NCBI RefSeq assembly: GCF_001426195.1
Contig: NZ_LMRS01000012.1
Location: 434,001 to 498,000, forward strand
DNA from: Sphingomonas sp. Leaf339
Lineage (GTDB): Bacteria; Pseudomonadota; Alphaproteobacteria; Sphingomonadales; Sphingomonadaceae
DNA: 64,000 nucleotides
Direction: 5' to 3'
This document shows, piece after piece, positions 18,223 to 27,038 of this stretch (positions within the stretch are counted from its first letter, which is position 1; each line of letters opens with the position of its first letter). The position numbers were made by a program, and so were the translations under genes. The notes beneath the pieces were generated by a model, which saw nothing but the letters and a program-made list of their open reading frames with translations, was not told the origin of the DNA and ran no database searches.

Positions 18223-20186
18223 CAGAATGCCTGCCCCAGCGACACGTACACCGCGATCTTTGAATCACCCGGCTGCGGGTTGATCGGCGTGCCGACGTCC
18301 AGCCGGATCGGCCCGAAATTTGAATAGTATCGCACGCCCAGACCCGTGCCGTAGCGAAAGCCGGAGAAGCCCGGCAACGGCGAGGTATAGATGTTGCCCG
18401 CGTCGAGAAACGGCACGATCCCGAAATTGCCAAACGCCTTCACCCGCGCTTCGATCGCGAATTCCGTCAGGCTGCGGCCGCCGATCGGATCGTTGTTGGG
18501 ATCGCGCGGCCCGATCGACTGGTATCCGTACCCCCGCACCGACGCGCCGCCACCGGCATAGAAGCGCCGCGACGGCGCCACCGCGTCCCGCGGCGCGCCG
18601 ACGATCGTGCCCAGCCGCGTCCGCCCAGCCAGCACCACACGCGATCCAATGCTGCGATAGACGCTGGCATCGACCTGCGTCCGCGCGTAACCGAACACCG
18701 CGCCCTGCAAAGAAACTTCAGGGCTCAACCGCCCGCCCAGCCGGAACCCGCGCGTTGGGTTCAACAGGTCGTCGGTGCCATCATAGATCAGGCTGGTCGG
18801 CAGCGCGCCGATGAAGAACGTCCGCCGTCGCGGCAAGCCGGTCGAGAGCAACACGTCCTGCTCGTCCGACGCCAATAGCTCCGCTCCCAGCGACCATGTC
18901 CAGGTCTTCTGGAAGAAGATGTTCGTCTGCTTTTCCAGCGATCCCGACAGCGAATAGGTCTTGGCGTCGTATGCATCGCGATTCTGATGGGCAGCCGCCG
19001 CCTGCAACGTCAGCACCCGGTCGCGCGCCTGGAAGTTGTTGCGGCGATAGACCAGCGACGACAGCTGCTCCTGCGTTCCCAGCACGCTGCGGATCGTCAG
19101 CGCGCCTTCGGGCGGGAACAGATTGCGGTGCGTCCAACTGAGTTCCAGCCGCGCGCCTTCGCCCGTGCCGTATCCCAGCTCGCCCGCCACGGTGCGCGGC
19201 GGGGCGGGGTCCAGCTTCACCGCGACGTCGACGGTGCCAGGCTCCCTGCCCTCGACCGATTCCAGTTCCACCGCCGCGACCAGTCCGGTCTGGATCAGCG
19301 CCCGGCGCAGGTCGTCGACGCGCGACTGATCGAACGTCGCCCCCCGCCGGAAACGGGCGATATCGGCGACGTGATCCGGCCCGAATACGCTGTTGCCCGG
19401 CAGCGCGACGAAATCGCCGAACCGCCGCGCGCCGCCCGGCTGAACGCTCAGGTCCAGCGTCGCCGTCTTCGCTGCGCGATCGACCACGATCGCCGGCTCG
19501 CCCACCTTGGCGAAAGGAAAGCCCGCGCGACCGATCGCGGTCTCCAGCGCGGTCTGCCCAGCAACCACCGCATCGGCATCGACCGCGTCACCTGCCTTCA
19601 CAGCAAAGGCAGTGTTGAGCACCGTGGTCTTGTCCCCCGCCGCATCCACCCCGGCCAGCGTGACCCCCGCGAACCGGTAAAGCCCACCCGGATCGGTATC
19701 CAGTACCACCAGCGGTCGCGCACCCGGCTCCACCCGCGTAGTCACCTGCGCATCATAATATCCCTGCGCCCGCAACAGCGTGAGGAGCAGTGCCGCATCC
19801 TCCTGCGCCCGACGATCGAGTTGCGCCGCATTGGCCACCGCGCCGTCATTGGCGTCAAGCGTCGAGTTCTCGGCGAAACGCTGGCGCAGCAGCGGCGTCG
19901 CAACCTTTTCGATCCCGTCGATCCGCCACGTATATCGGCGCTCGGCGGTGACGTCGGTCGTCGCGGCCACCGCCTGCGGATCGACCGGTTCGACGGAGAG
20001 CGTCGGCCAGTCCACGCCGATATCGGGTAGCGGCGCCAGCGGCGCGTTGGGATCGACTGTTTCTGTGCCGACGGCGGGCGTCTGCCCGGCGGCAGGCACG
20101 GCATTGCCCTGCGCCGAAAGAGGCGATCCGGCCAGGGCAAGACAGACGGCGGCGGCATGGCCCGCCCGCCGGATGCGGCATTCCAT
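18222..20186 (-). CDS. tamA: Outer membrane assembly protein TamA (BamA/Omp85 family)
   Basis: The 654-residue protein has a signal peptide (AAAVCLALAGSPLSAQG), POTRA-like repeats to about residue 280 and a 16-strand-type Omp85 barrel (bacterial surface antigen domain). The barrel shows GGGASVRGYGYQSIGPRD and a terminal aromatic residue (VSLGQAF) for BAM recognition. It partners with TamB, encoded immediately downstream with overlapping codons. Confidence 0.94.
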   Translation of the reverse strand: MECRIRRAGHAAAVCLALAGSPLSAQGNAVPAAGQTPAVGTETVDPNAPLAPLPDIGVDWPTLSVEPVDPQAVAATTDVTAERRYTWRIDGIEKVATPLLRQRFAENSTLDANDGAVANAAQLDRRAQEDAALLLTLLRAQGYYDAQVTTRVEPGARPLVVLDTDPGGLYRFAGVTLAGVDAAGDKTTVLNTAFAVKAGDAVDADAVVAGQTALETAIGRAGFPFAKVGEPAIVVDRAAKTATLDLSVQPGGARRFGDFVALPGNSVFGPDHVADIARFRRGATFDQSRVDDLRRALIQTGLVAAVELESVEGREPGTVDVAVKLDPAPPRTVAGELGYGTGEGARLELSWTHRNLFPPEGALTIRSVLGTQEQLSSLVYRRNNFQARDRVLTLQAAAAHQNRDAYDAKTYSLSGSLEKQTNIFFQKTWTWSLGAELLASDEQDVLLSTGLPRRRTFFIGALPTSLIYDGTDDLLNPTRGFRLGGRLSPEVSLQGAVFGYARTQVDASVYRSIGSRVVLAGRTRLGTIVGAPRDAVAPSRRFYAGGGASVRGYGYQSIGPRDPNNDPIGGRSLTEFAIEARVKAFGNFGIVPFLDAGNIYTSPLPGFSGFRYGTGLGVRYYSNFGPIRLDVGTPINPQPGDSKIAVYVSLGQAF

Positions 20187-20284
20187 GCTCGCCCTCTAGC
20201 TCCGCTCCGGTCCGATACCTACCCCTATGATCCGGGAATATCGACGGAACAACCGGACTTTCGATCAGCCGCGGTCACCCCGGA

Positions 20285-20509
20285 TCAGTGCACCGTCCCG
20301 ATCGCCTCGTCGACCGACAGGATCACGATCAGCCGCTCGACCTGCCGCCAGCGGCAGAAATGGATGTGATTGCCCAAATCGCGGCTGCGGTCGGCGCGGG
20401 CGGCGGCCTCGGTCGCGGCATCGGTGCCGAAGGCGGCGATCAGTTCGGCGGCCGTCGCGGCCTGACCAGCGTCGGTGATATACGGGGCGATGTAACGGGC
20501 AGACGGCAT
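20285..20509 (-). CDS. Conserved small protein of unknown function
   Basis: The 74-residue frame encodes a compact, evenly composed protein (YIAPYITDAGQAATAAELI, DLGNHIHFCRWRQVERLI) that reads as a real gene: it is less Arg/Pro/Ala-biased than shadow frames and resembles small proteins common in sphingomonads. A GGGAGG lies just upstream of the ATG. No domain or function is recognised. It stands alone between tamA and the S24 repressor module. Confidence 0.6.
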   Translation of the reverse strand: MPSARYIAPYITDAGQAATAAELIAAFGTDAATEAAARADRSRDLGNHIHFCRWRQVERLIVILSVDEAIGTVH

Positions 20510-20626
20510 CGCCTCCCATCCCGTCCGCGGACACGTTCGTCAATCGCCCGTCGCAACGGCTCGCCGCATCGACGCGGCACCATCACCGGGTAGCGTCCGC
20601 CCGCCGGGCGTGGCAGGGTTGTCGCC

Positions 20627-20797
20627 ATGTCGGATCGATCCCCTCCCGCCGCCGCCGGCGGCGTCCTCATCGCGATCGGGCCGCTGGTCGGCGTCGCCAT
20701 CGGTTTCGCCTTTGGACAGGCCACCCCCGGTTTCCTGATCGGGCTCGCCGCGGGTGGCGCGGCCGCGCTGCTCATCTGGTTAAAAGACCGCCGCTAA
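20627..20797 (+). CDS. Small two-helix membrane protein
   Basis: The 56-residue frame starts MSDRSPPAAAGG and has two hydrophobic segments (GVLIAIGPLVGVAIGFAFG and PGFLIGLAAGGAAALLIWL), ending in a charged KDRR. This is the layout of a small inner-membrane protein with a short turn. Its stop overlaps the convergent S24-repressor stop by 4 bases. It is too short to be certain, but the composition is clearly that of a membrane protein. Confidence 0.6.
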   Translation: MSDRSPPAAAGGVLIAIGPLVGVAIGFAFGQATPGFLIGLAAGGAAALLIWLKDRR

Positions 20798-21411
20798 CGC
20801 GGCCGTCGCATCTGCCACACGACGCGGCCGATCATTTCCACCGGCGCGTCGGGTAAGGGCGGACTGAGCGCATTGTCGCTGCTCGCCACCGGCACGCCGC
20901 CGCGCAGTGCCACTCGCTTCACCATCGTCGCGCCATCGATCCGCACCACGAACACGCCGCCGCGCGGCCCCGGCCGGCGATCACCGGTGTCGACCAGGAT
21001 ATGATCGCCGTCGAACAGCCCCGGCTCCATCGAATCGCCCTTGACCCGCAGGATCGCCGCCGCCCCCGGCGACAGGCCCAGCCGCCGCGCCAGTGACGGA
21101 TCGATCAGGTCGGTCCCCACGGCCACCTCGTCATCCACCTGCGCGCCCGGCCCTGCCGACACCGCCACGTCCAAGCGCGGCACCCGCCACATCGCCGCCA
21201 CCGCGCGTCCACTCAGCATGGCCGGTGCGACACCGAAGAACGCCGCCAGACGCGCCACGTCCTCCTCCACCAGTGATCGCGGCGTCCCCCGCCGTACATA
21301 TTGCTGAACATAGGCGGCATTGCGCCCCAGCATCCGCGACAACGCCGCCAGACTGGTGCCGCTCGCCGCGGCCAGAGCCGCCAGCGCGGTTCGCGGATCG
21401 TCCTGCGCCAT
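20794..21411 (-). CDS. S24-family helix-turn-helix repressor (LexA/CI-like autopeptidase)
   Basis: The 205-residue protein has an N-terminal helix-turn-helix region (residues about 10-60), a LexA-like Ala-Gly cleavage site (SAGPG, 85-86) and a C-terminal S24 peptidase domain with nucleophile Ser127 (GDSMEP) and general-base Lys165 (MVKRV). Such repressors self-cleave on RecA filaments or other stress signals. It is not LexA itself, since the N-terminus lacks the LexA winged helix. A perfect palindrome (21427-21441) lies just upstream of its start. Confidence 0.85.
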   Translation of the reverse strand: MAQDDPRTALAALAAASGTSLAALSRMLGRNAAYVQQYVRRGTPRSLVEEDVARLAAFFGVAPAMLSGRAVAAMWRVPRLDVAVSAGPGAQVDDEVAVGTDLIDPSLARRLGLSPGAAAILRVKGDSMEPGLFDGDHILVDTGDRRPGPRGGVFVVRIDGATMVKRVALRGGVPVASSDNALSPPLPDAPVEMIGRVVWQMRRPR

Positions 21412-21426
21412 GCCGGATCATTATCG

Positions 21427-21441
21427 TAGGAATAATTCCTA
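21427..21441. promoter_or_regulatory. Palindromic operator candidate for the S24 repressor
   Basis: TAGGAATAATTCCTA is a perfect 7+1+7 palindrome in the 89-base divergent region, 16 bases upstream of the repressor start. It is AT-rich in a GC-rich genome and is placed to control both the repressor and the divergent small genes. Confidence 0.6.
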
Positions 21442-21500
21442 GACAAGTTGGAAATGGAGGAACAGACCAAGAACGTAATATTAGATTCGCGGGGTCCGTC

Positions 21501-21677
21501 ATGTCGTTGCTCATCAAGATCGATCGCTATCTGCGGGAGACGGGTATCTCCGTCTCCCGCTTCGGGCGTGAGGCGGTCAACGACCCCCGTCTGATCTTCG
21601 ATCTCCGCCGCGGCCGGGATCCAGGGCCGGAAATCACCGCCAAGGTCGAAGCCTATATCGCGGATGCCCAGGCATGA
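21501..21677 (+). CDS. Conserved small protein (58 aa), divergent from the S24 repressor
   Basis: The protein is MSLLIKIDRYLRETGISVSR followed by an FGREAV/DPRLIFDLRRGR segment. The layout resembles a small helix-turn-helix or ribbon-like domain often seen in alphaproteobacteria without a known function. Its last codons overlap the next gene (ATGA, 21674-21677), so the two are coupled. It is transcribed away from the S24 repressor across the palindrome. Confidence 0.7.
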   Translation: MSLLIKIDRYLRETGISVSRFGREAVNDPRLIFDLRRGRDPGPEITAKVEAYIADAQA

Positions 21678-22012
21678 CGCTCCTCGCCCGCTTCAAACGG
21701 CGCTTGCCGACCGATCCCGCCCTGCCGCTGATCCGCGCACTGATCGCCGATGCCGCGGCGAACGGCTGCACCGTCCATCTCGTCGCGAGCGCGACTCGCG
21801 ATTGGGCGAGCGCGACCTTCGTTGGCGCCCAACACAGCATCCTGCTGACCGCCATCGCCAGTCCGGCGCTGACCGTATGGCTCGCCGCCCTGCCGTCCGC
21901 ACAACTGGTGCCCGGCCGCGATCTGCTCGGCGACCTGACGGTTGACCGGGTGTCGCCCGTCGGCAACGAATGCCAGATTGAGTTGTCCGCGCTGACGCTG
22001 GTGGAGGCATGA
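21674..22012 (+). CDS. Protein of unknown function, coupled to the 58-aa gene
   Basis: The 112-residue protein has a mixed alpha/beta composition (LPLIRALIADAAANGCTVHL, WASATFVGAQHSILL, CQIELSALTL) and no signal peptide or recognised motif. It starts within the preceding stop (ATGA). The arrangement repressor / palindrome / two coupled small genes suggests a small regulon controlled by the S24 protein. The function is not recognised. Confidence 0.65.
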   Translation: MTLLARFKRRLPTDPALPLIRALIADAAANGCTVHLVASATRDWASATFVGAQHSILLTAIASPALTVWLAALPSAQLVPGRDLLGDLTVDRVSPVGNECQIELSALTLVEA

Positions 22013-22041
22013 TGATGCGCTGCAATATACTGTTGATATAA

Positions 22042-22059
22042 CGTAACACGATCGTTACG
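22042..22059. promoter_or_regulatory. Inverted repeat upstream of the ZnuD-like receptor
   Basis: CGTAAC (22042-22047) and GTTACG (22054-22059) form a perfect 6-bp inverted repeat in an AT-rich stretch (GATATAACGTAACA) 39-56 bases before the receptor start. This is the kind of dyad bound by Fur-family regulators such as Zur; the assignment is inference. Confidence 0.4.
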
Positions 22060-22097
22060 AAGCTGTGCGACCTTTCCCCCGCGGAGCTTTCAGTTCG

Positions 22098-24269
22098 ATG
22101 ATGCGTCCCCTCCTCCTCGCCGGCACCGCCTTGTTGGCCATCCACACACCGGCGTCGGCAGAAGGCCCAACGGTCGACGCACCCGTCGCGCCGACCGCCG
22201 CCGCCGAGCCCGTCCAAGCCGATCGCGGTGGCGAGATCGTCGTCACCGCACCGTTTCAGCAGAGCGAGGCCGATGTGCTGTCCGGCACCTCGATCATGAG
22301 CGGCGAAGAACTTCAGCGCGCGCTGCGCCCGACGATCGGCGAGACGCTCGCCCGCCTGCCCGGCGTGTCCGCCACCTCGTTCGGCCCCAACGCCTCGCGC
22401 CCCGTGCTGCGCGGTTTCCAGGGTGAGCGCATCCGCGTGCTGACCGACGGCATCGGTTCGATCGACGTATCAAACACCAGCGTCGATCACGCCGTCGCGA
22501 TCAATCCGCTGATTGCCGAGCGGGTCGAGGTGCTGCGCGGCCCCTCTGCCCTTTTGTTCGGATCGTCGGCGGTCGGCGGTGTCGTCAACGTCATCGACAC
22601 ACGCATCCCACGCAGCGTGCCGGAGGCCGGATACCGGGTCGCCGGTAACCTGACCTATGGCTCCGCCGCTAACGAGCGGTCCGGCGGGGCGGCGGGTGAC
22701 GTCGCGGTGGGCGAAGGCTTCGTCGTCCATGCCGACGGATCGTACCTGAAGACCAACGACCTGAAGATCGGCGGCTACGCCCTGTCCCAGCAGCAACGTG
22801 CCGCCTCGCTCGCCACCGCCGCCCTGCCCCCGCAGGCGGTCGAACCCGGCGAGGACGCGATCGATTTCGCCGGCAACGCCGCCATCCGCGGTCGCTTGCC
22901 TAATACCGCATCCGAGACGTGGAATGTCGGCGTCGGCGCCGCGCTGATCCGCGACGGCGGCAATATCGGCATCTCGTACAGCCGCTACGACAGCCTGTAC
23001 GGCGTCCCCATCCGCTACGCCACCGAACAGGGTCAGGAGCAGGAGGCCCCCCGCATCGACCTGAAGCAGGACCGGGTCGATCTGCGCGCCGAAGTCGACA
23101 CCGGCGGCGGCTTCCTCGACCGCATCCGCCTGCGCGCGGCAATGGCGAACTATACCCATTCCGAACTCGACCCCTCGGGTGCGGTCGGCACAACGTTCAA
23201 GAACCAAGGACTCGAGGGGCGCCTCGAGTTCGTGCAAGCGAACCATGGCGGCTGGCTGGGGGCATCCGGCGTGCAGGTGTTCAACCGCCGCTTTGACGTC
23301 GAGGGCGACGAGGCATTTCTGCCGCGCAACGAAACCAGCCAGGTTGGCCTTTTTACGCTGCAACAATACAGCATGGGCGCCTTTCGTGCCGAAGCGGGCG
23401 CACGGTATGAAACCACATCGGTCGACGCCCGCACCGTGGTCGGCGACGATCGCTTCGCCCGCGGCGGCCGCGATTTCCGCGCGGTGTCCGGCTCGCTCGG
23501 CGCGTCCTACGAAATTGCCCCGAACATCCGCATCGGCCTGAACGGGTCGCGCACCGAACGGGCACCGTCGGCCGAGGAACTGTTCGCCAACGGTCCCCAT
23601 GCCGGCACGCAGTCTTACGAGCTCGGCAACCCCAATTTCCGCCTCGAAAAGTCATGGGGACTGGAAGCGACGCTGCACGCGCACCGCGAGAATTGGAGCT
23701 TCGACGCCGCCGCCTATTACAACTGGTTCTCGAACTATATCTTCGACAATCAGGTTGATCCCGTTGCGTGCGAAACCGCCGCCGCACCGTCCGGCCGCAC
23801 CGTCGATCTGCCGTGTTTCCAATATGCGCAGGCCGATGCGCGCTATTACGGGCTGGAAGCGCAGGGCAATGTCCGCCTCGCCAAGCTGGCCGGTTACAAG
23901 ATCAACGCCGATCTGCTCGGTGACTGGGTCCATGCCCGCATCGTCGATCAGGGTCCCGTCCCCCGTATCCCGCCGATGCGCCTGCTCGGCGGTCTCGAAG
24001 CGCAGGGCGATCGCCTGACCGCGCGCGCCGAAGTCGAACACAGCTTCGAACAGGACCGCGTGACCCAGTTCGAAACGCCCACTGGCGGCTTCACGCTGGT
24101 CAACGCCAGCCTCGCCCTGAAGCCGTTCGGCGCCAGCAACCAGACGACGCTGACGCTCAGCGCCAACAACATCTTCGACGTGAACGCCCGCCGCCATGTC
24201 AGCTTCCTGAAGGACTTCGCCCCGCTCAGCGGCCGCGATCTGCGCGCTACACTGAGCTTCCACCTCTAG
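22098..24269 (+). CDS. TonB-dependent outer-membrane receptor, ZnuD-like
   Basis: The 723-residue protein has a signal peptide ([21 protein letters not shown]), a TonB box-like EIVVTA segment, a plug domain ([38 protein letters not shown]) and a barrel ending ATLSFHL. The plug wording around [21 protein letters not shown] and NVIDTRIP matches ZnuD-type zinc receptors, so zinc uptake is the best guess. No His-rich loop is obvious, which weakens it. ATG 22098/22101 is preferred over a GTG at 22065 because it places the signal peptide first. Confidence 0.85.
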   Translation: MMRPLLLAGTALLAIHTPASAEGPTVDAPVAPTAAAEPVQADRGGEIVVTAPFQQSEADVLSGTSIMSGEELQRALRPTIGETLARLPGVSATSFGPNASRPVLRGFQGERIRVLTDGIGSIDVSNTSVDHAVAINPLIAERVEVLRGPSALLFGSSAVGGVVNVIDTRIPRSVPEAGYRVAGNLTYGSAANERSGGAAGDVAVGEGFVVHADGSYLKTNDLKIGGYALSQQQRAASLATAALPPQAVEPGEDAIDFAGNAAIRGRLPNTASETWNVGVGAALIRDGGNIGISYSRYDSLYGVPIRYATEQGQEQEAPRIDLKQDRVDLRAEVDTGGGFLDRIRLRAAMANYTHSELDPSGAVGTTFKNQGLEGRLEFVQANHGGWLGASGVQVFNRRFDVEGDEAFLPRNETSQVGLFTLQQYSMGAFRAEAGARYETTSVDARTVVGDDRFARGGRDFRAVSGSLGASYEIAPNIRIGLNGSRTERAPSAEELFANGPHAGTQSYELGNPNFRLEKSWGLEATLHAHRENWSFDAAAYYNWFSNYIFDNQVDPVACETAAAPSGRTVDLPCFQYAQADARYYGLEAQGNVRLAKLAGYKINADLLGDWVHARIVDQGPVPRIPPMRLLGGLEAQGDRLTARAEVEHSFEQDRVTQFETPTGGFTLVNASLALKPFGASNQTTLTLSANNIFDVNARRHVSFLKDFAPLSGRDLRATLSFHL

Positions 24270-24345
24270 GCGTCGCCTGTCTCCAAGTCGGACTTGCCCC
24301 GACGCCGCCATCCCCGTACCGCCTCTTCCAAACGGAGAGCGGCAG

Positions 24346-25530
24346 ATGGCAGGCATGGGCAGGTTCGACTGGGAAGACCCCTTCCTTCTCGACGATCAAC
24401 TCACCGAAGACGAACGGATGATCCGCGACACGGCGCGCGCCTATGCGACCGACCGGTTGTTGCCGCGCATCGTCGATGCGTTCGCCCATGAACATACCGA
24501 TCCCGCGATCTTCCGCGAGATGGGCGATCTCGGCCTGCTCGGCCCCACCATACCGGCTGAATATGGCGGCGTCGGTGCCAGTTATGTCGCCTATGGTCTC
24601 ATCGCGCGCGAAGTGGAGCGGATCGACAGCGGCTATCGCTCGATGATGAGCGTCCAGTCTAGCCTCGTGATGTACCCGATCCACGCCTACGGGTCCGAGG
24701 AACAGCGCCTGAAATACCTACCGAAACTGGCGTCGGGAGAATGGATCGGCTGTTTCGGCCTGACCGAGCCCGATGCCGGTTCCGACCCCGGCAGTATGAC
24801 GACCCGCGCCAAGAGGGTCGAGGGCGGCTACGTCATCTCCGGCGCCAAGACGTGGATCAGCAACTCGCCGATCGCCGACGTCTTCGTGGTCTGGGCCAAA
24901 TCCGACGCGCATGACGGCAAGATCCGTGGTTTTATCCTGGAAAAGGGCATGAAGGGCCTCGTCGCACCCAAGATCGAAGGCAAGCTGTCGCTGCGCGCCT
25001 CGATCACCGGCATGATCATGATGGACGAGGTGGCGGTGGGCGATGACGCGCTGCTGCCCGATGTCGAGGGGCTGAAGGGCCCCTTCGGCTGCCTTAACCG
25101 CGCCCGTTACGGCATCAGTTGGGGCGCACTCGGCGCCGCCGAATTCTGCTTCCACGCTGCGCGCCAGTACGGTCTCGACCGCAAGCAGTTCGCCACGCCC
25201 CTTGCCGGTCGCCAGCTTTATCAGAAGAAGCTTGCCGACATGGAAACCGAGATCGCGTTGGGCCTGCAGGCATCGTTGCGCGTCGGCCGTCTGATGGATG
25301 AAGGCCGCTTCGCCCCGGAAATGGTCAGTCTTGTGAAGCGCAACAATGTCGGCAAAGCGCTCGATATCGTCCGCATAGCTCGCGACATGCATGGCGGCAA
25401 CGGCATCTCGGGCGAATACCATGTCATGCGCCACCTGATGAACCTTGAGACGGTCAACACCTATGAAGGCGCGCACGACGTCCACGCCCTGATCCTCGGC
25501 CGCGCGATCACTGGTATCGCCGCATTCTGA
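24346..25530 (+). CDS. gcdH: Glutaryl-CoA dehydrogenase (acyl-CoA dehydrogenase family)
   Basis: The 394-residue flavoprotein has acyl-CoA dehydrogenase signatures ([32 protein letters not shown]). The catalytic Glu sits in [20 protein letters not shown], the form typical of glutaryl-CoA dehydrogenases, with [15 protein letters not shown] also matching that subgroup. It oxidatively decarboxylates glutaryl-CoA to crotonyl-CoA in lysine and tryptophan breakdown, passing electrons to ETF. A CaiB-type CoA-transferase 1.5 kb downstream could supply glutaryl-CoA. Confidence 0.92.
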   Translation: MAGMGRFDWEDPFLLDDQLTEDERMIRDTARAYATDRLLPRIVDAFAHEHTDPAIFREMGDLGLLGPTIPAEYGGVGASYVAYGLIAREVERIDSGYRSMMSVQSSLVMYPIHAYGSEEQRLKYLPKLASGEWIGCFGLTEPDAGSDPGSMTTRAKRVEGGYVISGAKTWISNSPIADVFVVWAKSDAHDGKIRGFILEKGMKGLVAPKIEGKLSLRASITGMIMMDEVAVGDDALLPDVEGLKGPFGCLNRARYGISWGALGAAEFCFHAARQYGLDRKQFATPLAGRQLYQKKLADMETEIALGLQASLRVGRLMDEGRFAPEMVSLVKRNNVGKALDIVRIARDMHGGNGISGEYHVMRHLMNLETVNTYEGAHDVHALILGRAITGIAAF

Positions 25531-25672
25531 CGCTCGCGACGCCAAAAAACAACAAATGTGAAGTCGGCGCCGCTGCCGGTAACCAAATAAAAGGCTGTTT
25601 CTCCTAGGCCCGCATCAGTGGCGATAACCGACGCCGGGTCGGTGCGCGCTTGTGGGACGACAACGCACCATC

Positions 25673-26989
25673 ATGACACGTTTTCGGGAGCAGGATCGCA
25701 AGGCGCCAATCCATGCCGCCAAGGCACCTTCCCGTGATGTCTTCCTGATCGAGGACTCGGTCGCGCTGGGCATGTTGCTGCAAAGTAAGCTTCGCGCATC
25801 CATCTCCGCGAACGTCGTGTGGCTGAAGACCTATGCAGAAGCGGCCCGCGCGCTGTCGGAACAGGCACCCGCCCTCGCCATCACCGGCATCAACCTGCCC
25901 GACGCCCCCGATGGCGAGATCATCGACCTGCTGGCACAGCATGACGTGCCGACGATCCTGTTCACCGCCACACTCGACCGCAAGGCGCGCGAGCGATTCA
26001 CGTCGCCGAACATCATCGATTATTTCTTCAAGAACGCGAACGACATCGTCGACCATGTGGTCAGGACCGTCGCCCGCTTCACCGACAAACTCGCACCGTC
26101 GGTGCTGATCGTCGATGACATGGAAAGCGGTCGTTCGGTGCTGGCGCAATTGCTGCGCCACCAGCATTATCGCATTTTCCAGGCTGCATCGGGGGCCGAA
26201 GCGCTGCGCATACTGGCCGATGACGACGCCATCCAGTTGGTCATTACCGATCATCACATGGCGGACATGGACGGCCATGAACTCACCCGCCGCATCCGCG
26301 CGCGCTATGCGGCGGACCGGATCAGGATCATCGGCATCTCCGCTTCGTCCGATCCGTTTCTCTCCGCCCAGTTCCTGAAGGCTGGCGCCTCCGACTTCAT
26401 TTATCGCCCCTTCATCACCGAGGAGGTCCGCTACCGGATCGAAAGCAACATCGACACGCTCGGCCAGATCAAGCACCTGCGCTTCCTGGCCGACCGCGAT
26501 CCGCTGACCTCGCTGTACAACCGGCGCGCCTTTTTCGAACGCGCGCACCCGATGGTTGACGACCTGCGCGCTAACGATGGGCAGGGATCGATCGCGATCC
26601 TCGACATCGACCATTTCAAGAAGGTCAACGATCGGTACGGCCACGATGCCGGCGACAAGGTTATCAAGCAGGTCGCCCGCGTGCTGGAGGATTGCTGCGC
26701 GCGCGGCAACGCCATCACCGCCCGGTTCGGCGGCGAGGAATTCATCATCCTGTTCACTGATCTGCCGCAGCACGAGGTCCACGCCCGCTGCGACGCGATC
26801 CGCACGACGATCGAGAATATCGGCATTCCCTACAACGATGCCGTGCTGCGCATCACCGCCTCGATCGGTGCCGCTCTGATCCAGCCCGCTGAGGGCCTCG
26901 ACAACAACCTGAACGCCGCCGACCAGATGCTGTATATGGCCAAGAACGGCGGCCGGAACCGGGTGGTCTATGACGCGGTCTATTGCTGA
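25673..26989 (+). CDS. Diguanylate cyclase with two receiver domains (PleD-like), first receiver degenerate
   Basis: The 438-residue protein has receiver 1 (about 21-135), receiver 2 (about 143-260) and a GGDEF domain (about 272-438) with an intact GGEEF (353-357), so it should make cyclic di-GMP. Receiver 2 has the full acidic pair (D148, D149) and phosphoacceptor D193 (ITDHHM), but Arg replaces the usual Lys in YRPF. Receiver 1 keeps E27/D28, T100 and K120 but has Gly72 (AITGINLP) where Asp is expected. The inhibitory I-site RxxD is absent (RGNA, 344-347). The start at 25673 is an ATG; the upstream GTG lacks support. Confidence 0.92.
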   Translation: MTRFREQDRKAPIHAAKAPSRDVFLIEDSVALGMLLQSKLRASISANVVWLKTYAEAARALSEQAPALAITGINLPDAPDGEIIDLLAQHDVPTILFTATLDRKARERFTSPNIIDYFFKNANDIVDHVVRTVARFTDKLAPSVLIVDDMESGRSVLAQLLRHQHYRIFQAASGAEALRILADDDAIQLVITDHHMADMDGHELTRRIRARYAADRIRIIGISASSDPFLSAQFLKAGASDFIYRPFITEEVRYRIESNIDTLGQIKHLRFLADRDPLTSLYNRRAFFERAHPMVDDLRANDGQGSIAILDIDHFKKVNDRYGHDAGDKVIKQVARVLEDCCARGNAITARFGGEEFIILFTDLPQHEVHARCDAIRTTIENIGIPYNDAVLRITASIGAALIQPAEGLDNNLNAADQMLYMAKNGGRNRVVYDAVYC

Positions 26990-27038
26990 CTGCTCGCACC
27001 GGGAGGCGCCGGTAGCGATATTCTGCTAAGTTGCCGTA

